NCBI RefSeq assembly: GCF_000264905.1
Contig: NW_006763148.1
Location: 527,575-591,574 of the forward strand
Direction: 5' to 3'
Length of the DNA stretch: 64,000 bases
Origin: Stereum hirsutum FP-91666 SS1
Lineage: Eukaryota; Basidiomycota; Agaricomycetes; Russulales; Stereaceae
Under the pieces are notes generated by a model. It was given only the letters and a program-made list of their open reading frames with translations, was not told the origin of the DNA and ran no database searches. Below are positions 10,977 to 23,700 of the stretch, in pieces. Made by a program: the position numbers and the translations under genes. The first letter of the stretch is position 1. Each line of letters begins with the position of its first letter.

Positions 10977-11561
10977 TCATCCACAGAATGTCCCAAAGGC
11001 ACTCACCGCTTTGAAATCTACATACAACGCCGACACGTGTGGGAACAAATCCTCCCAAAACGCACTCGTAATTTTCGACGGCGTCTTATCCTCATTATAC
11101 GCGGCTTTCGCGAACGTAGCCTTCAAAGACCCGGGCTTGCGATAAGCGCTCCACCCGGAATGAATCGATATCTCCTCTTGGACTTCCTAGTATGCAGTAT
11201 GCACGCACAATCGTCCTGAGTGAGCAAACGGTGCTATGCATATGGATATTGGGCATGGGTTGCGTACCGCGTAAGTCTTTCCTGCGAAGTGAGACCGAGG
11301 AAACGCGAGCTGTTCCGTCGCCTCCTTGATATTCCCGAAATAATCGTATCGTGTAATGATGACGATGATCTGAGGTGGTTGTGAGGCACCGGCGGAGTCG
11401 ACGTCACGGTCTGCTTGAGATTGTAGTGGCGAAAGAGATTGAGGCGAGAACGGTGGGCCCGTATGCACCTGGGACGAAGCGGGGAAACTTGCGTTGTACG
11501 CGTTGGGTGAGATGGCATCGGACGGTGTCGTTGAGCCGGAGGGATTCGCGAAGTTGACCAT
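10977..11561 (-). CDS. Small protein of an unrecognised duplicated family, copy 2
   Basis: Same family as 7561-8079, but with a longer, Ser/Pro-rich N-terminal part (starting MVNFANPSGSTTPSD). The shared core is PPQIIVIITRYDYFG and FAGKTYA in exon 1, then after an intron (gtacgc...catactag) EVQEEISIHSGWSAYRKPGS, LKATFAKAAYNEDKTPS and FWEDLFPHVSALYVDF. Aligned to copy 1, the conserved positions include PQI, GKTY, E(V)xEEI, SGW, SLK.TF and L(F/Y)PH. Reading past the last gtgagt donor-like site reaches a stop at 10977; as in copy 1 the very C-terminus may be in a further exon. No membrane or secretion signal. Function unknown. Confidence 0.65.
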
Positions 11562-14547
11562 GGTGAACGGACTAATGATGGGTTAAGATATTGCGACCAG
11601 GTAAAAAGGCCACAAGAAGGTGGTGAACTCTGCAGTGAAGTGAACGATAAAAGCTACTGAGAGTACCGTGCGATAGGGGCCAAGTATCAATCAAAGCCGG
11701 TAGCTCTCGTGTTCGAAAGCTGTGAGAATGTGGCACGGCCCGCTTTGCGCCCCATCAATGGCTGTGACGAGAATAGCACATAGAGGTGTATATTGGGATT
11801 CCAACCTAAGAGCAGTACATAAGCAACGTTTGAATCTGAAGCTGGCCAGGAGCACTGAAAGACTTTTCGAGACGATTATATTTTCGACCGCAAGACGAGG
11901 AGAAGCTATTCCTGTCAAGTTGACGAGTGTACATGCTCAGAGAATTAGTACGCGTCGCCATACTTCTGCGACTTCAGAAGTAGAAAATGATAAGTATCAC
12001 GGAGATAAACACCAGGAGGTACGGTAGCAGTTAGATACAATATCGAGTCCGAGGAGATGCATGAGATTGTCTAGTCTAGATATAAGACGGCTGTCTTATC
12101 AGATGAACTTCTCTGTGCGTCCATATAACATAGAAGGGGACGCGGTAGTATCGTATACAGCCCGAATCCTAAGCCATGGGCGGAGCCTGAATCATTCTAC
12201 TTATAGGTGGGCACAACAAGTCGCTCGATTGAACGAACATATCACCTTTTGCCTGTTGGACGATCACTATGAATAGCTCTCGGACTATGTATAAGACAGA
12301 GCTCAAGCATAAACGGGGTCATCACGTGCAGCGTGAGACTCCTCCGTGACGCGTCTTGCAAGAGCAATGTTTAATGCTTTCGTCGTCGTTCTTGACGGTA
12401 CGCTACATCGCACAAGTCAAAATAAAGAAATGCAGCACCAACATTTATTCAATGCCAACGCATTTCACACCTTCAATGCAACAGTTTGCCTTCAATGTGT
12501 CCCTATCCTGTCGGTATAGACATTCTTTGTCTACATTTAGCACACAGGCCGACTTGGCGGTCTCGTCAGGCTCCTGCACGTATATGCTTACCAGCATATC
12601 TGGTATTCATAATATGGGCACAGAATCTGATATTAGAGCTCATTTTCATCAAAGTCTTTGTGCCATAGTTTGAAGGCTCGCTGTGAACAGGAACCAATGT
12701 GCACAAGTGGTGTAGAAGGTCTTGTCAGCATGGGCCACACTGAGATCCACAAGAGAAATATGTCTTGGCAAATAAGTACAGTCTGTACATGAGCACCGAG
12801 CTCATAAAACAATGAATATGCTCTTTCTCAGTTCTTACATGATTTTTTTGTGAAGATGAGACATTGTCGAGGGTCATACAGCTCAGGCTTGGCTCAGGCA
12901 TAAGTACTCGAAGCCCCGACGACAGGTGCCACTGAGTGCCACAATTACCGCTGTCGACACTGTGAGGCTATACCGACAAGTCAGGGAGCATTTGGTAGAA
13001 TTCTGTTGCATACTAAAGAGAGTACTGTATTTATACTAATAAATGTTAGAAACCGATTGTCTCATTTCGAGCTGTGTGTGTCTAGGGAGCGTCCGCTATG
13101 TCAGGCGAGGCATTAAATGTCGCACTCTCGACGCGGAAGTGTCACTCGTTGTCACGCTGCACGTGATGACCCCGTTTATGCTTGAGCTCTGTCTTATCCT
13201 TCTTGACCTTCCGCTTGTTTCTTACGGGCCTGGTCTTCTATGTAATCTGCATAACTCCTTTCTCGCGTGCCTCCTTCAAGTACGGTCTTATATGACTCTC
13301 TCAAGGAGATGCGCGGCATGTGAGAAGTAGGTCTAGACGGCAAAATAGATGGAGCATGACCGTGAGCGACGGTAAGAGGACATTGACTCCTAGCGACGTT
13401 ATTAGAGCACTCATCAAGTACTCATAGACGGAGGCAGTGACGGATCAGAGACGCAGTAGAGCAGGTGCGGTACGAGGCTCCGGGACAGCGCAACGCGAGT
13501 AGAGTCGGAGGAGACTTGAGAACGCGATGAGAGAGTTGGGTAGCGGTCTCACGATTCGCCCCCCCATCAAGAAGGCTCCGCGAGTCCTTGCGGTGATGAA
13601 ATGATGGACCTACACCATCATCCCCACCCCCTTGGAAGTTTGTCAGAATGAAACGACTCAGCTGGTGAAGAATTGAAACATACTGTAGCCTACTGCGCTT
13701 TGAACGACGAAACAGTATCCCGATACCGACCGTACTTATCGGATTACTACTCTGCAAGGACTTTCACTGTTCGTGCCCGGTATATAGCTCGACGATTCGG
13801 GTGTCTTGACATTGATGCGATGTGTCCGGCGTGGGTACGAAATCGGCTCTCATTTCTCCGTCCCGTGGGCATCTGCATACACTCTTACGACGGGTTGATT
13901 CGTCTGATACCGTTTCTGAGAGGAGATGGTGCCATGGGGGCACGATGAGGATTCTAGAGGCCTATCCGGGACTTAGTGATTCGAGCACCTATAGCTACTG
14001 AGTGTAAGTAGCCCGAGAGGACCGATCGCGAACAGAACAGCGCTATTAGAGCAGTAAAAACTGTTAGTCAGCGGTCGTGTGTGGTCGGGGCGGGGGTACT
14101 ATTCAGCGTCAGTACAAAGCGAATCACTCATCCTGTCCCAATTGTCGTGTTAATAAGATTGTCGAAGGTTGAACAGAGGTTATGGCGGTGTGCCTCGGAG
14201 GAGCCTGTACTGCAATTCGCCAGTTAGATGTGGATAACCGGGCGGCCTCCTCAACCGTCCTAGCCAAGAAATATCAGCACAAGATGGCATAAGCGAGTCG
14301 TGTGCGAGACAATGATGGCAGCTGCGACCGGCGAGCAGAATACTGGTGGTCGTCGATAGGTCCCAAAAAGAAACGTGGGCGCTTAGGAGGGTGGGAGCGA
14401 TGAGCAAAAGCAGGCGCTTACGTCCAGGCGGAAGCAAAAGCCGGTGTGAGCCGTGCTGCCGGTCGATCATAACTACGACCCTGGCTCGACTTGTCGATTA
14501 TATTCGCGCTTTGGTTTGCTCTTCCTCACTGCGCGCGTCCGTATGTG
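11562..14547. other. 3.0-kb region with no supported gene
   Basis: Only short ORFs on both strands, with no motif, no paralogy to anything else in the window and no consistent splicing. Base composition is more A/T-rich around 11.9-13.1 kb than in the genes. I found no terminal repeats, transposase-like residues or tandem arrays. It may be a decayed insertion or regulatory sequence upstream of the membrane protein gene that starts at 14548. Confidence 0.5.
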
Positions 14548-17500
14548 ATGCGACCCAGTTCGCTCAAATGTCTTCCCGTTTCTCTCCTCTTTCTTGTGCT
14601 TGTTGAACTTTGGTCGACTGGGGTGCTTGCTGAGAATGTAGGTCCTTATTTCTCATCGGTTTCTACGGCTGTACTTGGGTGTATACGACTGCCGAGTAAC
14701 AGGGCATACTGACGTTTTGTTCGTGCTATTTCGTCTCTAGGACGAGTCGAGCTCGGCTTGCGAGCAGTATAAGGTGCCTAATGCACTCCAATGACTTTAA
14801 CCATATCATGACCAAAGTCATTGACCATATTCGTAGGTCCTCGCCAACAGTAACGGCAACAACCCCTGCGATGTTGCCCTCAATCTCCGGACGCCTTGCG
14901 AGCCTGGAGTCAATGTCACCGCTCCCGGTACGCCCACTTTGACCCTCGGACGATGCCTCTATACTCATAGTTGACTCTCAATCACACTGAAGCATACACC
15001 AAGTGCTCCTGGTAAGCTTATTCCCTTGATTGTCTGTTTACACTTCGGTCTCGCGTACCTGCTCTTTGCCCGACATACTCTCTCCCGACTGCGGAGGTCA
15101 AATAGTCCACAGCCTCGTGTCCAAGGGCAACTCCACGACGCACGGAAGCACTTGCGTCTATATCTCAGCGTATACATTCCCGTAAAACCTGACTGTTCAG
15201 CGTCTCGTATATTTGGGTCGGTCGTGGTCAACTGTGGCGCCAACGCACCTTGGGTTCGTTTCGATCTTTTCTATACTCTCGGATCCTTCGAACTCCCTCC
15301 AGTCGCGCTATGGTCTCAGTACGAAACTCCTTCGTCTGAGTTTTGAACACACCCCGCGGCCATTCTTCTTCCCGGTCCGCAAAGGCTGCTCCGGTCTGGT
15401 GTGGTTAACCCACTCAGTGTATCGGGTGGCTTGCCACGCAGGTCCATAATATTATGGGACACTGCTTCTCCGGAATCCTTCTATATTACTTGCGTCTCTT
15501 CATTGCACACTGAGCTTCGTAGCGCGCTCACGCCATTGCTTCCTCGCTTTGAGGCGCACCATGGGTCCTCCGGGAGCGCTTATAGCTCCTATAATTGACA
15601 TTCTCGTGACATCCCAGACCCGAAAATAGCGGATATGACAGTCTGTTTTCTTTCCTCGTCCCATCGTTGGGCTTCTGGAGCACTTTCAACCACTTCGAAG
15701 TGGTATTTTTGAGCGTCTCGAGGCATGATAAGAAGCACGTAGGCCCCTGAAGACGCCCTGGTGGAGATAGATAGAGGTTTTCGTTCAGGAAGGTCAGAAC
15801 CCGATGCTGGTGTACCTACCGTGTATAGAGACCGGCAATCTCTCTGGAGTCCGAAGAGTGATAAATGGACATTTTTCGGAGTTCGTGCAGTTCTCTACAT
15901 CAAAAGTGGCAAAGAGTTCGGACTGCTCAGGGTATACCTGGCCCCCCGCCCGCGTGGTCTAGAAGTCGCATAGTTGGAACGTTTGATGTGCAGATGTTAA
16001 GATTACTCAGTAGACGCCGTTCTCATAGACGTGGATTTGAATGATCTTTGATCCATATAGGGGGCTTGAGGCGTTTCAGCCTTCTGCTCTAGTCGGGATT
16101 TGATCGAGGAAGTGTTGCGTTGTTGAGCGGATGATAAAGCGAATTGAAGCTTCACCTAAAATATTGTCAATGAACCTAGCTACTCGTTGGGTCGCCCTCA
16201 TGTTCTTTACTTCTGTTGAAGTTGAGCTGGGGCTCCGAGCTCCGAAGGGTGGAATCATAGTATGCCACCATGCGCCATGTGGACCGAACTGTCCCTTCTA
16301 TCAAACTCCAAACCTTCTCCATTGAACGACGTTCTTGTTCCTTTTCTATTGAACCTTCTGGTCCCATACTCATCACTGTTATAACTTTTCACACAGCAAC
16401 ACGGTCGTCTACAACCTCGTCTCTGCCTGCACCATCTGCCCTCAAATCTGGGACCCCAACTTCTCTGATGATTCTGATGACTCCGAAGACCTTCCCGACC
16501 TTTTACCCAACTTCCCAGGTTATCGTAACTGGACAAGTGATTGCCAATGGAAGGCTCCAGCAAAGTCGTATCCGCTTTTCGACGACAATGGGACAGGAAA
16601 TGTCTCGAAGAGTGCCGTGGACGTGCCAAAGTGGGCTTTTATTCCATTGGACTCTCAAGGAAAGTTCGATGTACAGAATGCGATGAACGGTATATATCCT
16701 TTTCTTCTTCTCCTAATCCCCATAACCGGTTTTCTTCACCCCCTTTCGATTGTGTATACCCCAATATATGTCCCGTGACTGATTATCTATCTTCCCCCTT
16801 CTGACACAGTCGCCAACCCCCCACCGATCTCCTGGTCTGCCCTCCAAATCGCCCTTCCTATCTCTGTCTCCCTTGTTCTCCTCATCGGCTTCACGACTTT
16901 CTACCTGTACCGACACTACCGCAAACATCACGCCCTTCCCTACCAATGGTCCCATTTCTTCCTTTCTATAGCCGCCTTCTTCGCTATCTTTGGCTGCTCG
17001 TGCGCTCGACGTGTCAAACGTGCGCGTAGGGCGCAAGAGTGGGACATTGATGGCGCGGCGGAAGATCGGGCTCGGGAGCATAATCGCAGAGACGAGGACG
17101 GCGAGGCCTCGATACCGATGATGTCTCATACTCGATCCGGATCGAGTATGTCGAATGCGACGTTTGCGACGAATGATACGGGAAATACGGGTGGGACCAC
17201 GGGGAAAGGTAGTGTGAGAAGTAGGGCGCGGGCGAGGGGAGCTGCGATTGAGTGGGGGCTGGATAAGTGGGTTTTGGGGCCGATGAAGGCGTTGTTTGGG
17301 GGGAGGAGGATTATGCCGGTTAGGAAGAGACAGACGAGTGATGGGTTTTCGATTGATGAGGATGCGATTGGTGGTGATGGCATTATAGCAGGGAGCGGGA
17401 GTGGCAGTGGCAGTGGAAGGACGGACGCTGAGACTGGCGTGGGGTCGGGTACAGCAGGGAGTAGTTGGAGGAGTTGGTGGGCTCATAGTGTCGGAAGGAG

Positions 17501-20224
17501 TCGAGGGACGCCATCCAGTGAAAGGAGTTCTAGAGGAAGGAGGACAAGGACGAGAAACGGGAACGATACCACACGAATTACGGTCGACAGGGCGCCAAAC
17601 CGGATGCCGAGTGACCACGATGAACAGGATCTGGAGGGACATGTGTACGGACCCGTTAGTGGGCCTAGAGGGACTGGAGCCAGTGTGAGCAGAGGCCCAG
17701 GACCGTACGTCCCAATCTCGAACTTGTCGTCTCCGCCGGACGACGAAGACCGGGAGAACATCATCTTCGATTACCGCAGCTACGGTGATTCTTGGGATCA
17801 GAAGAATCACAATCGCCACCCTCCTCACTCACTGGCAGTGGACACCGATCCAACGGACAACTACGACCGGAGAGAGGACGAATCAAACGAGGCCCCACCA
17901 AGTGTCATTCTCATATCCAAAACAGGAGAAAACTTCAGCATCAATACACACAGTGCTCTATCACCGTCTGCTTCGATGTCGGTTTCGACGCCACATCCCA
18001 CGAGTAGTGGTAAGAGTGGACGAGCGAGTAAGGGCAGCATGACGGGTACGGCCAGTGGGAGCGGTCATAGTGGTCCTGGACCTGGTGAAGCCTCGGGTTC
18101 TGGTTCCGGTCAGAGAGGTGGACCACCATCGAGTTGGGAGCGGAGGAATGTCCGACAGGATACGGTGATGTCTATCGGGACTGAGGCTACCGTGGGATCC
18201 GGGGTTGCGTCCCAGTCTAATTTGCCTGGAGCTCGTGGTGCGAGGTCGAGAGTTCCTCCAATACTACAGCCGTCATTACCTTCGCCGCCTCTTCCGTCAG
18301 CATTTGGCACTGGGCAGGGAAGGTCTTCGTCACCACCTCCGATGCTTAGAAAAGCAGATGGGAACGAATACGGTCCTGCCAACATGGCTCAACCTCTCGA
18401 GGATGGCGGTGTCCAGGTAATGCGGGGAGCGGGAGGAGGGACGATTGGCACTGTGAAGTCTATCGCGACGGATGCCACGGCGAGGTCAGGAACCCTATCG
18501 CCATCCGCATCCGTTGCGTTTACTTCTGGGCCGTCATCGTATGCTCAAGGGCAAGGGCAGGGACGCAAGGGAGCGTATGGTGTAGGGGGTGGTGCCGGAG
18601 GCCCTGGGAATGCGGGAAGAATCAGACCGGGGACGATTGATACTCTTGGAACGGAGGCGACGTTCTCGACGAAGGCCACGAATGGATCGTCACAGTCATC
18701 AACCCATGGTGGCGGTCAAGGAAGCTCATTGTTTACCTCGGCCTCTTTTTCCAAGAGCTCGAGTGCTCATGCAACCTCGATGCCGGTGGTAGAGGCGAGC
18801 GTAGGGAGAGCAGATGGTGTGTACGGTAAAGGAGAAGTCGAGGTGCAGAGTCCGAAGGACATGGAAGACTGGCCGAAAGCATCAGGCACAGTTAAACAAC
18901 GAGATAGAAGCAGTGTAGAGGTAGTACCACCCACACCTGCTGCATGGAGAGAAGATGTGAGTTGATCCTTCTGAAAACATGATGAGTATGGACCATTGAT
19001 GTGTTTCTCGATTAGCCATTCGCTTCGTATGTTCCTCCACAGCTACAACCTACGCCACCGCCACCGCCACCGCCACCACCCCAGCTCATGACATCCTCTT
19101 CTTCGTCATCAAGCCAAAGCCTTCAGCCTTCGGCAACAATGCAGTCGCCTTGGTATCACCCTTACCAATCGAGACATCCCGCATTATCCACAATCGCCTC
19201 TGTCCCCTCATCATCCAGTGTGGCACTCGCATCTACTGGCTCCCCAGCATCCGTTGCAATACCGCTTCACACCCAGCACTCCAATCCCGATCTACAACGG
19301 AGCCCCAACGCCGTTCCCAGAAGTCTCGGACACAAGGCTTCTGCAGAGTCGACAAGCTCGGCGATGAAGAAGGGGCGCGCAAATAGACCGCCTCCGTTCG
19401 CTTCATTCTCTGTGACATCCTCGTCACCCGACCTAACAATATACAACAGACAGGAGTCCTCGAGCTCAGTGATTTCAGAGGGAAACGAAGCTGAATTCGG
19501 GTATCTTCCTGAGTCGGGTGACCAATATGTTCAGCATCGCGGGCATGCGAGAAACGGATCGAGTTCTACGTCTCCCGCACTGGCAACTGGCCTCTCGCGT
19601 CAGTTCATGGACACATCGCCTGAACATGGATCTCTTCCAACCGCTACGCAAGCAGAATTCTCACCTTCCTTCAAGCCATCCACTCAGTCTCCTCCCTACA
19701 CCTCTTCTTATACGCGTTCGCATACGCGAGAGTACTCGAATCAGTCATACGAGCCAACTTCCTCGCACATACTCTCACCATCGCATTCACCATCTCTTTC
19801 TCCTGGGCAGCCCCTTGTATCGCCATATTCTCCGCCTGCTCCTCTTTCTCCGCCATCATCTAGTACAATAACACATGTACGAACAACTTCCAATCCTCAT
19901 GTACGGCAACTCCCTCAAATTCCGACACAGCAACCACAACCACAAGCACGATCGCCTCCGCCACAGCTCCTGCGTTTCCACTCTGGATCACCCTCAAATC
20001 TACCAATAGATCCCGATTCGCCGTCTAACTTACTTCCTACGTCTGTCAGATCTGCTGGGTATAACCCGTTCCAGCCTGTGGCGTATCAGAATGGTGAGCA
20101 AGCGCATGGGCAGGGGTATGCAAACATTAGCCCTGGATCAGTAGCGAGGTATGGTGGGTATGGGGAAGGAATGGATGCACTGGCTGTCCTTGAAACGCCC
20201 GAAAACACTGCGGATTATCGATGA
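14548..20224 (+). CDS. Large type I membrane protein with cysteine-bearing ectodomain and long disordered tail
   Basis: Belongs to a mushroom-fungus family of single-pass surface proteins; function unknown. Exon 1 (14548-14637) is a textbook signal peptide, MRPSSLKC...LLFLVLVEL...GVLA. Exon 2 (14741-14773) reads DESSSACEQYK, and exon 3 (from 14837) NSNGNNPCDVALNLRTPCEP. A short intron follows near 14.9 kb; its donor is uncertain (GTCAAT or GTCACC). The exon ending at 15011 gives TEAYTKCSC. A 1385-base intron splits the last Cys codon (TG/C) and joins NTVVYNLVSACTIC from 16397. Then come GYRNWTSDCQW (N-glycosylation site), an intron at about 16691-16808, and a transmembrane span (IALPISVSLVLLIGFTTFYLY) with a basic stop-transfer RHYRKHH. 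The cytoplasmic tail, over 1000 residues, is Ser/Gly/Pro-rich; a last intron near 18957 leads to a poly-proline run and the end at TADYR. Confidence 0.8.
15012..16396 (+). other. 1385-base intron in the membrane protein gene
   Basis: The donor gtaagc at 15012 and acceptor cacacag ending at 16396 rejoin TGC TCC TG with C AAC ACG GTC in frame, rebuilding the cysteine-rich motif KCSCNTVVYNLVSACTIC. Nearly all other introns here are 45-170 bases. The ORFs inside (15026-15346, 15761-15973) lack motifs. I see no obvious terminal repeats, so what lengthened it is unknown. Confidence 0.6.
19051..19080 (+). repeat. Coding (CCGCCA)n poly-proline microsatellite
   Basis: A run of ccgcca hexamers at the start of the last exon of the membrane protein gene encodes about ten consecutive prolines in the cytoplasmic tail. 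Length variation between strains would be expected. Confidence 0.7.
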
Positions 20225-20798
20225 CATATCCCGGTCATATTCTGTGTTTTGGACTTCGTCTGATCTCGTTGGCATTCCGATTATCTGTTTATATCTCATT
20301 GCGGTCAATACTGCTGATGGACACTGTACGAGAACTTATCCCTCACGACTAATGATACCACAACCAAAGGACTGTTGCTTATTTGTGGAATGTTTTCTTC
20401 TTCGTTTTCACTCTCGTCGACCTTTTGAGTCTTTTGTATATATATCTTTATTGATCAGAACTCGACGCTCTCTTCCTCGCTCTGCCTAACTGCTGCTGCT
20501 GCTGATGTATGTTATTAGTATAGCCTCCTTCTTTTCTTTCATGATTTTAGCGTGTCATTTTTTTCGTCGCGACAGACGATCTTTCGAAGCCCGGGACACT
20601 CCGGGGCCACAGTCACCCGGGAAGCCACGTGTCGTTGTTGCCGCGAGCTCCTTTGTCGCCACAATTGAAGCCCATCTTGGAACAAACGCTGTCAGTGACA
20701 CGGTTCTTCTCCCGCTATTGATCTGTGTCCACTTCCTCTAAAAAGCTTAAGTCGTGATTTTGCCGGTCTCCTACCCACTACAATACCACTGCGCATCA
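20225..20798. other. Intergenic, 3' side of membrane protein gene
   Basis: T-rich sequence with a tatatatcttta stretch near 20442 that could serve as 3' processing signal, and a short (gct)n run near 20491. No coding support. The last 60 bases before 20799 are presumably the promoter/5' leader of the next gene, without a clear TATA box. Confidence 0.45.
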
Positions 20799-23700
20799 TG
20801 CCTTTGACTTCGTATGCTCCGTTAAACCTATGCGTGCACAAGCTAGATGCAACGTCACCTCGCTCAATATCCTGGCCACAACTCGCGATAGATACGATTG
20901 AAGCCTTAACGATTCCTCTGCCAAGTTGGCTTACTATGGTGGGTTCTTGGTAACTGACATGTCTTCTCTCCGGAACTGAGTTATAAATGCGTTTAGGGCC
21001 CATACCCCTTCTTATGTGACTCGTCAAGATCGCTACTCGATGAACTGCAGGCTGCGACCCCAGAACAGTACGCTGACTCCAGCCTGACGCAAGACATGAA
21101 TCTTTTTCAGAGTCTCGATACTGTACTGTCTGCAGTCTCTGCGATGCGCGCCGCACACTACTTCTTCGGGGGAGGGCCGAATCCTAGAGCTCCTTTGTTC
21201 GTCGGACTCGTTCAAAGCGTACTCCTCGCACAGTCGCGTGATTTAATTCTGCGGTGAGCAATGGGTCATCGCTGTCATATATTATTGGTCTATTTACTCA
21301 CTTCCTCTCATAGAGAATATTTTGAATTCGTTCTGCCGCGGTATCCGTACCTTGACTCAGAGAGTTCGCTGTATGAGCTTCTTCCGCGATATTCCCGGGC
21401 AACTTTAACTGGGTTCTGTCCTATTGAGACCCGCAAGTGGCAGGAGGAACACTCAGACGACCCGGACAACTTAGACAACTTAGACGACACTCAGATATTC
21501 CATTACGGTTGCGACAACCACATCTTCATCGATAAAGACTTACAACCAGACGTGGCCTGCGTTTTCGTCATGGCCGAGCAACGCAATATATACCACGCGC
21601 TCTCGAGTGCGCTATACCACAGACGTGCCGTCGGAATCCACGAACCTATCATTGGCTTGACCTTCGGAGAACATGGTTCCTCTCTGCATCTCGTTCTTGC
21701 TTGGCTAGAGAAAGATATGATTCAGTTAGACCAGGCCCTTGTGAGTTTTTCTCTGGCGGCTTTCCCGCCCCTTTCCCTGAGTTTTGTTACCTTTCTAGCC
21801 GGTGGTTCACCTTGTACATGCTCCGTTAGAAGCGGGTGGTACAACCTCGAATGGTGTCTTCGACATGCGCAATCCGATAGCAGCACTCTATCTTACCCGT
21901 GTACTACACTCTCTGCCCCAGAATCTTGCATGCATAACCTCCCAGGCGATTCACGAGAGCAAATCCTCACCGATGAACATCGATATGCAGCTGGCTCTTT
22001 CCTGGCGCGCTGATCAGATCCTTCCCGAAATTGAAGCCGCCCCTGTGAACGAAGTAATTTCTGCCTGGGTCGAGAGTTTGCCAATTTATAAGTAGGTCCA
22101 CTCTATTACTCTTCGCTCATTTGTTGTTTATCTCCACCACGTACAGTCTTTCCGCCACTGGAGAAGCAAGTCAGTCACCGGACTCGCCAGCGGAGGTAGG
22201 TACCACGAGTCATGTTGCAATACTACATAACTCATGTGTCCTCTTAGGCTAGATCTCAAAGCAAAAACAGTAGCTCGGATGCAGGGAAGGCCAGCAGCAA
22301 AGCCCTGTCAAACCTGGGGTCAGTCATCGTTACCCTTGACTTGAATCACAACGAAAGCGAGATTAACCATATTATCCGTTACTACTCCACAGGCATGTGG
22401 GATCTGTGGGTGCCGTTGAACTCGTAGCCCATGCTAGCTCGACGATAGACGAGACTCTGTGAGTTCATGCGCGGACCCCAGCTCAGCCGTATTATTCTGA
22501 CCTGAGTACTTCGACCAACATAGATTTGCGGCAGCCTCCTCATCTAACCCTAGAGAGGTTGATCAAATGACCCATTGGACACTCCATCGCAATGTCTTGC
22601 GAGAAAGCAAAGCTCCGCCCGAGGCATACGAAACTTTAGCCCAGGACCATGACCGTGGAACCTATGTCAAGTACTGTAAGGAATACGATTACATTGTAGC
22701 TCTGGGCTGGCCGATCACATGGGTAACTGTCGTACATGTACTCCTGCTCACGCATTGTTCAACACTTACTGAAACACAGCCAAGGAGGACCTTCCTCAGG
22801 TAGAACCAGATTTAGAACCCTTGCTTCATGAACTACACCGCCAACATACGGTTCGCGAGGACTGCCCAAGGCGCTTACCAATCCAAGTCATCACGGACCC
22901 CATATTATCAAGCTCCTAGAGCATCGTCTACAAGATCTTCTGCGGGTTGTTAAAGATGCGATTCGAATGAAAGAGGCTTCAGAGCAGGTAAAGGTTCCAG
23001 AGGCTATGATGCGAACCGGGTTTGAGCGCTTGATCCGACTCTTTTTTGACGGAGAAGACGAGACAAACCGACTCTCCCTGTGCGTCATCTCTCCTTTCCA
23101 TTGGGTCCAAATTTAATTCTGAGATGTTCATACTAGTTCGGAGGTACCGATCTCGATGCCACGCAACACCCTCGCTGACGCAGTAATGGCCAAACAAGAA
23201 AAGGGCGCGCGAGCCGAGTCCGTCACGTTCCAATGGGGAACAAGGATCCCAGGAACCATCCAGCAGCATCGCGCGAACCTCGAACTTGATATTTTTGTCC
23301 TTCTCAACCTCAACGACGAAGCCAGAGATCCACAACTCGGAATTATGGCAGCGAATGCGGAGGTCGCTCGGGATCTTACCACCCGCGCTGTGTGGAAATC
23401 GCAGGACGACCCAGACGCGGTTATGAAACGGGCTCTGTGGGAGCCGTCGACCGGAACTGTCGATAATATAGGGCTGGTCCAAATCAAAGACTTCTTCGAC
23501 TTCGAGAATCCTTACACGACGGACGACATTAATGACTTCACGATTTTCGACATCCTTGGGAGGAAGAAAAAAGATTCTGCATCTCAAAGTAAGATGATAG
23601 AGACGCTGCAATGTCTGCCTGGTCGTCTGACCCGAACAAATGACTCTCGCGATCCGTTCGTGTCGGCCCGCCACGAGTACCTAGTAGAATCGACCGATCT

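Noticed and set aside
11562..14547. Looked for a transposon in the 3-kb gene-free stretch
   Set aside because: No transposase or reverse-transcriptase motifs, terminal repeats or target duplications could be found by eye.
16713..17828. 371-codon open frame on the minus strand
   Set aside because: It is antisense to the Ser/Gly-rich tail exon of the 14.5-20.2 kb membrane protein. The residues are an Arg/Pro/Thr-rich reflection of that tail and lack motifs.
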